Shown here piece after piece: positions 53,651 through 60,711 of a stretch of DNA of 64,000 nucleotides (position 1 is the stretch's first letter; each line of letters starts with the position of its first letter). A program made the translations under genes and the position numbers. The DNA is from Sphingobium amiense (lineage in GTDB: Bacteria > Pseudomonadota > Alphaproteobacteria > Sphingomonadales > Sphingomonadaceae), in assembly GCF_003967075.1 (NCBI RefSeq), contig NZ_AP018664.1, positions 1,178,001 through 1,242,000 on the forward strand. Direction: 5' to 3'. The notes under the pieces were generated by a model, which made no database searches, was not told the origin of the DNA, and saw nothing but the letters and a program-made list of their open reading frames with translations.

Positions 53651-54633
53651 ATTTTCTTGGGGATGCAGTCCGATCCTGCGGCCTTGATGCGCCCGCACAG
53701 GCGCGCGGCGTCGGCGGCGCTCGCGACCGGTCCGACCTGAAGCCGCGTCACGCCGCCCGCCTTTTCATAATAGCTTCTGTAGGCCGACAGCCCGCCCACA
53801 TTCTTCGCAAGCTGGCCCCAGAGCGCGCGGGCGCGTGCCTCTTCGCCGAACGCGCCCAGTTGCACGCGCCACCCGCCGGCAGCGGGAGAGGGAGAGGGAG
53901 AGGGAGAGGGGGCAAGCGCTGGCCTGCTCGCCGCGACCTGCGGTGCGGGCTTGGGCGCGGCGGGCTTCGAAGACTCGGTTTCCGCCGGTTTCGATGGCGG
54001 CAATTCCGCCTTGCGGATGGGCTTGGGCTGGGCGCGTGCCGGGGCGGCTGCGGACGCCAGCGCATCCTTGTCCCCGCGCTCCATCCCGGCGGCGAGCGCA
54101 AGCCCCTTCTGCCGCTGGTCCTCGGGGATATATTTATCCATCTCGCCAAGGCTGGCCGTCGCCTGCGGCAGCCCGGACGCCGATGCGCGCGTCATCAGCG
54201 CATAGGCGCGGACCCAGTCCTTGCCGACGACATCGCCGTTAAAGAGCGTGGTCGCGACGATATATTGCGCGCGCGGCTCGCCCCGGCTCGCGGATTTCTG
54301 AAGGAAGGGCATCGCGCCGTCACGGTCGCCCTGCTGAAAGAGCAACAGGCCCAGATTATCCTCCGCCCGCAAATGCCCCTGCCGCTGCGCCTTGCGATAC
54401 CAGTCGAGCGCGGCGTCGAAATCGGGCTGAACCCCCCGGCCCAGCTTGTAGGCCTGACCGAGGTTGAACTGTGCGTCGGGATCGCCCGCTTCGGCAAGGG
54501 GCCGCCATTGGGCGATCGCCCTGGCATAGTCGCCCTGCTGCCACGCATCGACGCCAGCCTTCACATCCGCCAGAGCAGGCGCTGCCGTCGCCAGCATCGC
54601 CGTCACCATCAGGCTTTCCCACATCCGCTTCAT
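53647..54633 (-). CDS. Sel1-repeat protein with C-terminal SPOR domain
   Basis: 328 residues. Signal peptide (MVTAMLATAAPALA), then Sel1/TPR-like repeats (GDYARAIAQWRPLAEAGDPDAQFNLGQAYKLG, HLRAEDNLGLLLFQQGDRDGAMPF; both in parts) to about residue 180, a Pro/Ala-rich linker encoded in part by a GGGAGA repeat (PSPSPSPS), and a SPOR domain (WRVQLGAFGEEARARALWGQL, TRLQVGPVASAADAARLCGRI). SPOR domains bind denuded peptidoglycan at division sites. It is divergent from a ParA-like gene with two CtrA-like sites between them. Confidence 0.85.
   Translation of the reverse strand: MKRMWESLMVTAMLATAAPALADVKAGVDAWQQGDYARAIAQWRPLAEAGDPDAQFNLGQAYKLGRGVQPDFDAALDWYRKAQRQGHLRAEDNLGLLLFQQGDRDGAMPFLQKSASRGEPRAQYIVATTLFNGDVVGKDWVRAYALMTRASASGLPQATASLGEMDKYIPEDQRQKGLALAAGMERGDKDALASAAAPARAQPKPIRKAELPPSKPAETESSKPAAPKPAPQVAASRPALAPSPSPSPSPAAGGWRVQLGAFGEEARARALWGQLAKNVGGLSAYRSYYEKAGGVTRLQVGPVASAADAARLCGRIKAAGSDCIPKKI
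53884..53912 (+). repeat. GGGAGA tandem repeat, G-quadruplex motif
   Basis: Four copies of GGGAGA followed by GGGGG (53884-53912), lying antisense within the SPOR gene and encoding its PS repeat linker. Five G-runs of three or more separated by three-base loops meet the canonical quadruplex pattern and also make a slippage-prone short tandem repeat; loss or gain of a unit keeps frame. Confidence 0.75.
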
Positions 54634-54686
54634 GCGCGCCACTTCCGCCAGACCAGTCATTCAGGAGTGCTTATCATCGCACAAGG

Positions 54687-54768
54687 TTAAAGTCCTGTTA
54701 GTGACGCGCGCTCCACCCCGCCTTTTTAACGGGCCTGATCGAAGAATCCGCAGTTAACCAATTTTTAG
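54687..54768. promoter_or_regulatory. Two CtrA-box-like sites between SPOR gene and parA-like gene
   Basis: TTAA-N7-TTAG occurs at 54687-54701 and again at 54754-54768, each with one mismatch to TTAA-N7-TTAA. On the minus strand the first reads CTAA-N7-TTAACC, the half-site extension also seen before ctrA. Each site lies about 53 bp from the start codon of the gene it faces (SPOR 54633, parA-like 54821). A GANTC site (GAATC, 54744-54748) is also present. Confidence 0.55.
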
Positions 54769-54820
54769 GCCCGGCCATGGCATCCCTCCCGGCAACTGAA
54801 TTTCCTTGGGGGACGTGCGC

Positions 54821-55540
54821 GTGCGGATTTTGGCATTGGCATCGCAGAAAGGCGGATCGGGCAAGACCACGCTGTCGGGCCATCTCGCCGTGCAGGCGCA
54901 ACGCGCCGGGGCTGGCCCGGTCGTCCTGATCGACATTGATCCGCAGGGATCGCTCGCTGACTGGTGGAACGAGCGGGAGGCGGAATATCCCGCCTTCGCC
55001 CAGACCACGGTTGCGCGCCTCGCCACCGACCTCGAAACGCTGCGCGAACAGGGCTTCAAGCTCGCCGTCATCGACACGCCGCCGGCCATCACCATGGCGA
55101 TCCAGAGCGTCATCTCCGTCGCCGAACTGATTGTCGTGCCGACGCGCCCCAGCCCGCATGACCTGCGCGCGGTCGGCGCGACCGTCGACCTGTGCGAACG
55201 TGCAGGCAAGCCGCTGATCTTCGTGGTCAACGCCGCAACGCCCAAGGCGCGCATCACCTCCGAAGCCGCCGTCGCCCTGTCGCAGCATGGCACGGTCGCG
55301 CCGGTGACGCTGCACCACCGCACCGATTTCGCCGCCTCGATGATCGACGGCCGGACCGTCATGGAAGTCGATCCCAAGGGCCGGTCGGCCGGGGAAGTCA
55401 CCGCGCTGTGGGCCTATGTCTCCGACCGGCTCGAACGCAATTTTCGCCGCACCGTCTTCACCGTGCCCCATGGCAGCGTAGGGACCGTGCCCAGCCGCCA
55501 GCCGGGGCAGGGCTTCGGCCGCCGCGTGATGGGCCAGTGA
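54821..55540 (+). CDS. ParA/MinD-like ATPase (orphan, no ParB)
   Basis: 239 residues. Deviant Walker A ASQKGGSGKTTLSGHLA at the N-terminus, VVLIDIDPQGSLADWW, LAVIDTPP, and VVNAATPKARITSEA as in ParA-type partition ATPases. The C-terminal ~35 residues are unusual and low-complexity (VPHGSVGTVPSRQPGQGF). GTG 54821 gives the start nearest the Walker A; TTG 54806 is possible with a better-spaced GGGGG. The next gene encodes a C-terminal ribbon-helix-helix-like protein, not ParB, so the unit may position protein cargo rather than DNA. Confidence 0.85.
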   Translation: MRILALASQKGGSGKTTLSGHLAVQAQRAGAGPVVLIDIDPQGSLADWWNEREAEYPAFAQTTVARLATDLETLREQGFKLAVIDTPPAITMAIQSVISVAELIVVPTRPSPHDLRAVGATVDLCERAGKPLIFVVNAATPKARITSEAAVALSQHGTVAPVTLHHRTDFAASMIDGRTVMEVDPKGRSAGEVTALWAYVSDRLERNFRRTVFTVPHGSVGTVPSRQPGQGFGRRVMGQ

Positions 55541-55554
55541 GGGGAGCAAGGACC

Positions 55555-56055
55555 ATGGCCGAACCCAAACCTCTCGCCTCGCTGACCTCCGGCCTGCTGG
55601 CGCGCAAGGGCGCGGCGCAGCCCGCGATGCGCCGTCCGATGCTCGGTTTCGGCCGTCCGGCGGCGCTGGCGCAGGACGATCTCGGCTGGAACGACATGGG
55701 ATTCGATGTCGAACCGGAACCGCAGCCGCTGGAAGAGCCGGTCGCTCCGGTCGGCCTGACGCCGATGGCGCCCGTCCCGCTCGAACCGCCCGTGGTCAGG
55801 CAGCGCAAGACGCTGGCCCGCCGTCTGGCGACGAGGCCGGTTGCGCCCGAAGCGGCTCCCGCCGCAGGCCGCAAGGCGGCCTTCACGCTGCGCCTCGACG
55901 CGGAGCGCCATCTCAAACTGCGCCTCGCCTGCGCGGTCAGCGGGCGGTCCGCCCAGCAGATCGTGACGCAGGCGCTCGACGATTTCCTCAGCGACCAGCC
56001 CGAGATCGACCGGCTGGCCGAACAGCTCCCGCGCGTGCGCGGCGGCAATGCATAA
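55555..56055 (+). CDS. Ribbon-helix-helix-like protein partnered with ParA
   Basis: 166 residues. The N-terminal ~100 residues are Pro/Ala-rich and probably disordered (EPEPQPLEEPVAPVGL). The C-terminal ~55 residues look like a MetJ/Arc RHH fold: AAFTLRLDAERHLKLRLACA with SGRSAQQIVTQALDDFL. It follows the ParA-like gene by 14 bp. RHH proteins serve as ParB-like adaptors (ParG, omega) for some ParA ATPases, and a disordered N-terminus that stimulates ATPase is known from ParG. That role is inferred here. Confidence 0.75.
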   Translation: MAEPKPLASLTSGLLARKGAAQPAMRRPMLGFGRPAALAQDDLGWNDMGFDVEPEPQPLEEPVAPVGLTPMAPVPLEPPVVRQRKTLARRLATRPVAPEAAPAAGRKAAFTLRLDAERHLKLRLACAVSGRSAQQIVTQALDDFLSDQPEIDRLAEQLPRVRGGNA

Positions 56056-56069
56056 GGGTGGATAGAGCC

Positions 56070-57353
56070 ATGAACCGCAAGATGTTTCACAAGGTGGCGC
56101 TGTCGTCGCTGATGATCGCGACCACGATGGTGGGCTGCACCGGCGCGGCTTTCCGCCCTTCGGCCTCCGCCGCTCAGGTCAAGGGCGACCCCGCCAGGCT
56201 GGCCGCCACCGCCGAAAAGGCGATTGCCGGTCGCGATGGCGCAAAGGCGGTGGAAGCCGCCGAGGCCGCCGTGCAGCTTTCGCCGCAAAACGCCGCTTAC
56301 CGCCATCTGCTTGGCCGCGCCTATATTGCGGCTGGCCGCTTCGCCTCTGCGCAGAGCGCGCTTTCGGATGCGATGGCGCTCGGCAATTCGGACGCTTCCA
56401 CCATCGTCAGCCTTGCGCTGGTGCAGGTGGCGCAGGGCCGTGCCGACGAAGCACGCGCCCTGCTCGCCGATCATGCCGACACGGTGCCCGCCGGTGACTA
56501 TGGCCTTGCCATGGCGATGGCGGGCGACGCGGGGGAGGGCGTTCGCGTTCTGTCCGAAGCGATCCATGATCCGTCGGCCACCGCCCGCACCCGCCAGAAC
56601 CTTGCCTATGCCTACGCACTGGCGGGCCGGTGGAAGGATGCGCGCCTGATGGCTGGCCTCGACATGGAGCCGCTTGCGGCGAACAAGCGCATTTCCGACT
56701 GGGCGCAGATGGCCGAGCCTTCGCTCGCCCCGCTGCGCGTCGCGGCGCTGATGGGCGTGACGCCCGCCGCCGATCCGGGCCAGCCGGTCGCGCTGGCGCT
56801 GGCCGCGCCCGTTGCCGCGCCCATGGCGCTTGCGCAGGCCGATCCCGCGCCGGAGGCCGCCGCGCCTGTGGAGGCGCCGCAGCCGGAAGCCGTCGCGGTC
56901 GCGGATGCGGTCGACGAGGCTGCGCCTGCACCGATCAGCTTTGCCGAGCGCGCCGCGATCAGGGCGCGCCTCAATGACACCGCGCCGCCAAGGCTGAGCG
57001 CCCGCGTCGCCAAGGCTCCGGCTTTCCGTCCCGCTACCGGTGCCGCAAGCAACTGGGTGGTGCAGCTCGGCGCCTATGACAGCGCAGCGGTCGCCAAGGA
57101 AAAATGGTTCGCCATGGCGCGTCGCAACGGCACCATCGCGGCCTTTCCGGTCGTGACCAGCCAGGCGACCGTCAATGGCAAGGCCTATCACCGCCTCGCC
57201 GTCAGCGGATTTGGCGGACGTGCCGACGCACTGGGCCTTTGCCGCGCCATCCGCGCGCAGAGCGGTCAGTGCTTCGTACGGCAGACCAGCCCCGACGCGA
57301 CGCTGCAGCGCTGGGCGCTCGCCACGCGCGGACGGCAGTTCGCCGGTCGGTAA
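56070..57353 (+). CDS. TPR-SPOR lipoprotein-like protein
   Basis: 427 residues. Signal peptide with a lipobox-like TTMVGC (Cys about 23), TPR-type helices (DGAKAVEAAEAAVQLSPQNA, HLLGRAYIAAGRFASAQSALS, RADEARALLADHA) to about residue 210, a long Ala/Pro linker, and a C-terminal SPOR domain (NWVVQLGAYDSAAVAKEKW, YHRLAVSGFGGRADALGLCRAIRA in parts). It follows the RHH gene by 14 bp and closes the ParA-RHH-SPOR unit; a septum- or pole-localised envelope role is inferred. ATG 56070 chosen; GTG 56058 is possible. Confidence 0.82.
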   Translation: MNRKMFHKVALSSLMIATTMVGCTGAAFRPSASAAQVKGDPARLAATAEKAIAGRDGAKAVEAAEAAVQLSPQNAAYRHLLGRAYIAAGRFASAQSALSDAMALGNSDASTIVSLALVQVAQGRADEARALLADHADTVPAGDYGLAMAMAGDAGEGVRVLSEAIHDPSATARTRQNLAYAYALAGRWKDARLMAGLDMEPLAANKRISDWAQMAEPSLAPLRVAALMGVTPAADPGQPVALALAAPVAAPMALAQADPAPEAAAPVEAPQPEAVAVADAVDEAAPAPISFAERAAIRARLNDTAPPRLSARVAKAPAFRPATGAASNWVVQLGAYDSAAVAKEKWFAMARRNGTIAAFPVVTSQATVNGKAYHRLAVSGFGGRADALGLCRAIRAQSGQCFVRQTSPDATLQRWALATRGRQFAGR

Positions 57354-57382
57354 CATCGCTCTCGCTCCCTGAGAGACCCTGA

Positions 57383-57417
57383 AGCGCGCGCGGCCCACGG
57401 GCCACGCGCGCTTTTTC
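57383..57417 (+). terminator. Terminator after the ParA-RHH-SPOR unit
   Basis: AGCGCGCG-C-GGCC (57383-57395) pairs with GGCC-A-CGCGCGCT (57400-57412), one mismatch and a short loop, followed by TTTTT. It ends the chromosomal block just before the attachment site. Confidence 0.85.
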
Positions 57418-57497
57418 CTGGACTGCGATGTCAGCGAGCCTGCTGTGCTGGCTACAAGTCGGCACGGCTTTGGTGAAGCGTAATTCTCATGGGAAAA

Positions 57498-57542
57498 TGG
57501 TGGACGCACTAGGGCTCGAACCTAGGACCCGCTGATTAAGAG
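57498..57542 (-). other. attL: 3' half of a tRNA-Lys(CUU) gene
   Basis: Reading on the minus strand: anticodon loop CTCTTAA (57542-57536), 3' anticodon stem TCAGC, variable loop GGGTC, T stem-loop CTAGG-TTCGAGC-CCTAG, acceptor strand TGCGTCC, discriminator A and CCA (57500-57498). The 5' half is absent: the bases that should pair (GCTGA) are replaced by unrelated sequence toward the integrase. This is the duplicated 3' segment left when an element inserts in a tRNA gene; the intact tRNA-Lys should lie at the far end of the element. The gap 57354-57719 holds only this, a terminator and short repeats. Confidence 0.85.
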
Positions 57543-57680
57543 AAATTGGATTCAACGTCTCACCGCGAAATTTCATAGTACATCGCGTCACCATGTTACA
57601 GGAAATTCCCTTATGTTTCCTTGTATTAATGGTAAAATTGCGTCATCCTCCCGAACATGGAGGTGTGTGGCATCCCTTCC

Positions 57681-57704
57681 AATTTGTAGCGCAATTTGTA
57701 GCGC
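57681..57704 (+). repeat. Tandem 12-bp repeat upstream of integrase
   Basis: AATTTGTAGCGC occurs twice head to tail (57681-57692, 57693-57704), followed by AA, 15 bp before the integrase ATG and inside its likely leader. Such short direct repeats beside int are typical arm-type integrase sites or excisionase sites. Confidence 0.6.
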
Positions 57705-57719
57705 AAAATCGAGGCTGAC

Positions 57720-59123
57720 ATGGCAACGAAGAAATTTTCTGATCCTTGGATTCGCGGCCTGAAGGCCGCCCCAGAAGGGGGACGGGACGAGTGGCACGAC
57801 GAGGCCGAAACAGGACTATTAGTTACGATCAATCCCAAGCGTCGGGTGACATTCTGGCTCTATGCGCGATACCCGAAAGGAGATGGGACGTGCGGAGCTC
57901 CTAGTCGCAGAGTGCTAGGAGATTTTTGTCCTGCGGACGCCAAGGATCGCATCTACATTGTCAAGAAGGGTGTGCCCGCCCTTGCCTTGGACGAAGCGCG
58001 GCAGAAGGCCCGAGAATGGAAGGCCGCGATTGCGGATGGCATTGACCCTAGTCGACCTGCTCAGCCGGTAGATGAAGAGCCGCAGGCGGTATTGGAGACG
58101 ATTGCGACGGTTTTTGTCGAGTTTTTCAAGCGCCATGTTATGAAAGAGGGTCAGAAGGACGGCCGTGGTAGACCTCTGGCTCCGCTGCGTTCTGCAAAGG
58201 AGATCAAGCGGATTTTCGATCACTATATCTTGGAAGACCTAACCGGCAATGAGCGGTGGCGAAATCGTCCGATCGCTTCAATCACGCGCCGCGATGTAAC
58301 CGAGTTACTCGATACAATTCAGGATAACAATGGAGCTACTCAAGCGGATGCCGTGCTCGCACAGCTCAGCTCCATGTTCAACTGGTACGCGGCGCGGGGA
58401 GACGATTTCGTGTCTCCAATTGTGCGGGGAATGAAGCGAACTAAATCTTCCGAGCGCAAACGCAAGCGTATTCTGAGTGACGAGGAAATCCGCATATTCT
58501 GGCAGGCTTGCGGGACGCAGGAGGTATTCGGTGTTTTCTGCCAGCTATTGTTGCTGACTCTTCAGAGGCGCGAAAAACTGCGGTTGATGCACCGGGACTA
58601 TGTTACGTCCGATGGACTGTGGACGATCCCGACGGAAGATCGAGAGAAGGGTAATGCCGAGTATGTTCGGCTATCTCCCATGGCGATGCAGATCGTTAAG
58701 AAGCAGCCTACGACGCCGACCCGACCATTTGTTTTCCAGGGACGCTTGGCTGGTCCGATCAACGGCTTCACTGACGCCAAGGCGGAACTGGATGCCAAGA
58801 TGGAGGAAATCGCCGGTCACCCTATCCCACACTGGGTCCTGCACGATCTGCGCCGGACCGGAAAGACGCTGATGATACGAGCAGGCGTCTCGCCGCATGT
58901 CTCTGAGCGAGTGCTTGGGCATGTCATTCCAGGCGTAGAAGGTGTCTATGATCAGCACGACTACCTCGCTGAAAAGACGGAAGCCCTTCGTCAGCTTGCG
59001 TCATTGGTGGCGCGGATACTCAATCCGAAGGACAACGTCGTTCCGATGAAGGCTCGCAGCCGGTCTCGATCGAACAGTCAAATGGAGCAAAAGGCAGAAG
59101 CAGAAAGAACTGCTATAAACTAG
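57720..59123 (+). CDS. int: Tyrosine recombinase / phage-type integrase
   Basis: 467 residues. The N-terminal arm-binding (DUF4102-like) part is followed by a core-binding SAM-like domain (about 125-240) and the catalytic domain: Arg in LTLQRREKLRLMH (about 282), Lys near EDREKGNAEY, HxxR in WVLHDLRRTGKT (about 374), LGHV (His ~400) and Tyr409 in GVEGVYDQHDY. Catalytic residues are complete. Codon use is less GC-rich than in the flanking genes, a sign of transfer. Located next to the tRNA-Lys attachment site and reading into the element. Confidence 0.92.
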   Translation: MATKKFSDPWIRGLKAAPEGGRDEWHDEAETGLLVTINPKRRVTFWLYARYPKGDGTCGAPSRRVLGDFCPADAKDRIYIVKKGVPALALDEARQKAREWKAAIADGIDPSRPAQPVDEEPQAVLETIATVFVEFFKRHVMKEGQKDGRGRPLAPLRSAKEIKRIFDHYILEDLTGNERWRNRPIASITRRDVTELLDTIQDNNGATQADAVLAQLSSMFNWYAARGDDFVSPIVRGMKRTKSSERKRKRILSDEEIRIFWQACGTQEVFGVFCQLLLLTLQRREKLRLMHRDYVTSDGLWTIPTEDREKGNAEYVRLSPMAMQIVKKQPTTPTRPFVFQGRLAGPINGFTDAKAELDAKMEEIAGHPIPHWVLHDLRRTGKTLMIRAGVSPHVSERVLGHVIPGVEGVYDQHDYLAEKTEALRQLASLVARILNPKDNVVPMKARSRSRSNSQMEQKAEAERTAIN

Positions 59124-59290
59124 CTTTACCTACGGATGTGGAACTGGGCCTTCGGGGTAAAGCAGGGGAAGCAAGCCCTTGATTTGCGGTATGCCAATTG
59201 CCCCTGATTACCCTTCGTTTCCCTAAATGTGCCACGGAAATGCTGCTGGGCGGGCTCACGCTTCTCGTCCGTCGGGCACAGGACCGCGCG

Positions 59291-59629
59291 CTAGTTTGTC
59301 GACTTTGGCTTTCCGTTGGCGCGGTTCAGCTCGATGAGAAGCCAATCCCGAAACTTGCCCATATAGCCGCCTGCATCGGCAGCGATCTGCGCCAGCAGTT
59401 CATCGCTCAACTCATCTTGTTTGAGATCGAGATCACGCAGCGCACGTTTCACCATGTGGCTTTGGAAAACGAAAATCGCATTGCGCAAATATCCACGCAC
59501 GATTTTTTCGATCTTTCTATCATCTCCTTTGGCGGCATGGATGAGCTTTTCTATGGCCAGAACGGTGGGATCGGGCTCAGCCATCGTCTGACGCATTTCC
59601 GGTGTAAGCTGCATCTCCTCGTCGTGCAT
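59291..59629 (-). CDS. Hypothetical helical protein of the element
   Basis: 112 residues, almost entirely charged helix: EMQLTPEMRQTMAEPDPTVLA, HAAKGDDRKIEKIVRGYLRNA, FQSHMVKRALRDLDLKQDEL and KFRDWLLIELNRANGKPK. No family recognised. No clear Shine-Dalgarno precedes ATG 59629; ATG 59614 is an alternative. It is the only plausible gene between the integrase (ending 59123) and 59630, and it is opposite in strand to its neighbours. Confidence 0.5.
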   Translation of the reverse strand: MHDEEMQLTPEMRQTMAEPDPTVLAIEKLIHAAKGDDRKIEKIVRGYLRNAIFVFQSHMVKRALRDLDLKQDELSDELLAQIAADAGGYMGKFRDWLLIELNRANGKPKSTN

Positions 59630-60029
59630 GGATCAGTCCGGCTCTATTGCTTAAGGCATAACGACATGGTCGCATGGGCGACGCAGGCGGGCAAGGCATC
59701 AGTTGCGATGCTTTGCCAAGAAAACCAGCCGCATACGATTGGGCATCCCGCCATAGAGAAGGCGACGCGGCTGCCGGACGGGTATTGCCATGGTTTTGCG
59801 GTGTAGCGCGAGATGTTCTCCTGCATCGTTAAAGGGGCAGAGGACGTAGGAATATTCGTTTATGTTAACCAATTCGGCACCGAAATTCCCCTCCGAAAGG
59901 CACCTTGCCGGACGGATGAATTCGAGCATCATGCTCATTGGACTATTTTGTTCAGAATAGCCGGGGGGCAACCAGACGTTGGGGCATCGGCACGGTTCGC
60001 CCGATGCACCCGAATGGGATGGAGAGCGA
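59630..60029. other. 400-bp gap with no convincing gene
   Basis: Between the hypothetical gene and the MarR-like gene. Open frames exist on both strands, but none has a ribosome site plus family character. A minus-strand frame (59699-60145) contains a stretch (VPVRQPRRLLYGG, LVNINEY) that faintly recalls PilZ domains but would run into the MarR-like gene. It probably holds promoter sequence for the MarR-like gene and perhaps remnants of degraded element genes. Confidence 0.4.
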
Positions 60030-60527
60030 ATGCCCATGCGACAGGAAGCCCGAATTGAACCCATGCTGGACGACACAGGCCGTCCGGCTGTTTTTGCACC
60101 TCTTTGCAGGTCGATCATCAGCGCAAGAGCGGAGTCGGCCACCATGTTCGGCTCTTTATGCTCCGATCCAGGATGCGAAATGCTGCTCGATCTTTACTGG
60201 CGCGACAGCCAGGGATTGAAGACTTCTCTCACCAGCTTCTGCCTCGCGTCGAAAGCGTCGGAGATGACCGGTCGGCGATGCCTTGCCGAGATGGAGGCGC
60301 AACGCATCGTCGAGCGCTTCCCTGATCCCTTCGACAAACGCCGCATATATGTTCGGCTGACGGCGACTGGGCGGGATAAGATGGATGCCTGCTTCCAGAC
60401 CTTGCTGTCCGGATATGCGCAAACCTGTCACGACTGCGCCCGCAAATGCGGAGACGCTCCAGACGGGGCCCGGCAGGAAGTCCCGTTCTGCATCGCGATT
60501 GACGGTGTCCGCCAGTTTCGGCGTTAG
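60030..60527 (+). CDS. MarR-like winged-helix regulator with Cys-rich C-terminus
   Basis: 165 residues. The central region fits a MarR-type wHTH: LTSFCLASKASEMTGRRCLAEMEAQRIVERF and the wing PFDKRRIYVRLTATGRDKMD (in parts). The C-terminus has YAQTCHDCARKCGD, three closely spaced cysteines and a His, suggesting redox or metal sensing. ATG 60030 has GGAG about 7 bases upstream and is preferred to the extension to 59979. It probably regulates element genes. Confidence 0.68.
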   Translation: MPMRQEARIEPMLDDTGRPAVFAPLCRSIISARAESATMFGSLCSDPGCEMLLDLYWRDSQGLKTSLTSFCLASKASEMTGRRCLAEMEAQRIVERFPDPFDKRRIYVRLTATGRDKMDACFQTLLSGYAQTCHDCARKCGDAPDGARQEVPFCIAIDGVRQFRR

Positions 60528-60711
60528 AAGCTCGGAGCCGATATCGGTAGTCGATCAATAGGCCGACGTAGCGTTCAGTGCTATGCCGGTGAAACGGGCA
60601 CGCGCTACCCGTTGATACGACCTGCGATCATACTGACAGCGGGCGTCGGCCGCGGCCTGAAGAGAAGGAGGAGTGGGGCGAGGGAGTTTTCCCTATGCTG
60701 GAGTTCCTCCC

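Noticed and set aside
57498-57575. Functional tRNA-Lys gene
   Set aside because: Only the 3' half is present; no D arm or 5' acceptor strand can be found in the adjoining sequence.
59699-60145. PilZ-like protein on the minus strand of the element
   Set aside because: Similarity is faint, no ribosome site is seen, and it would overlap the better-supported MarR-like gene by about 115 bp.
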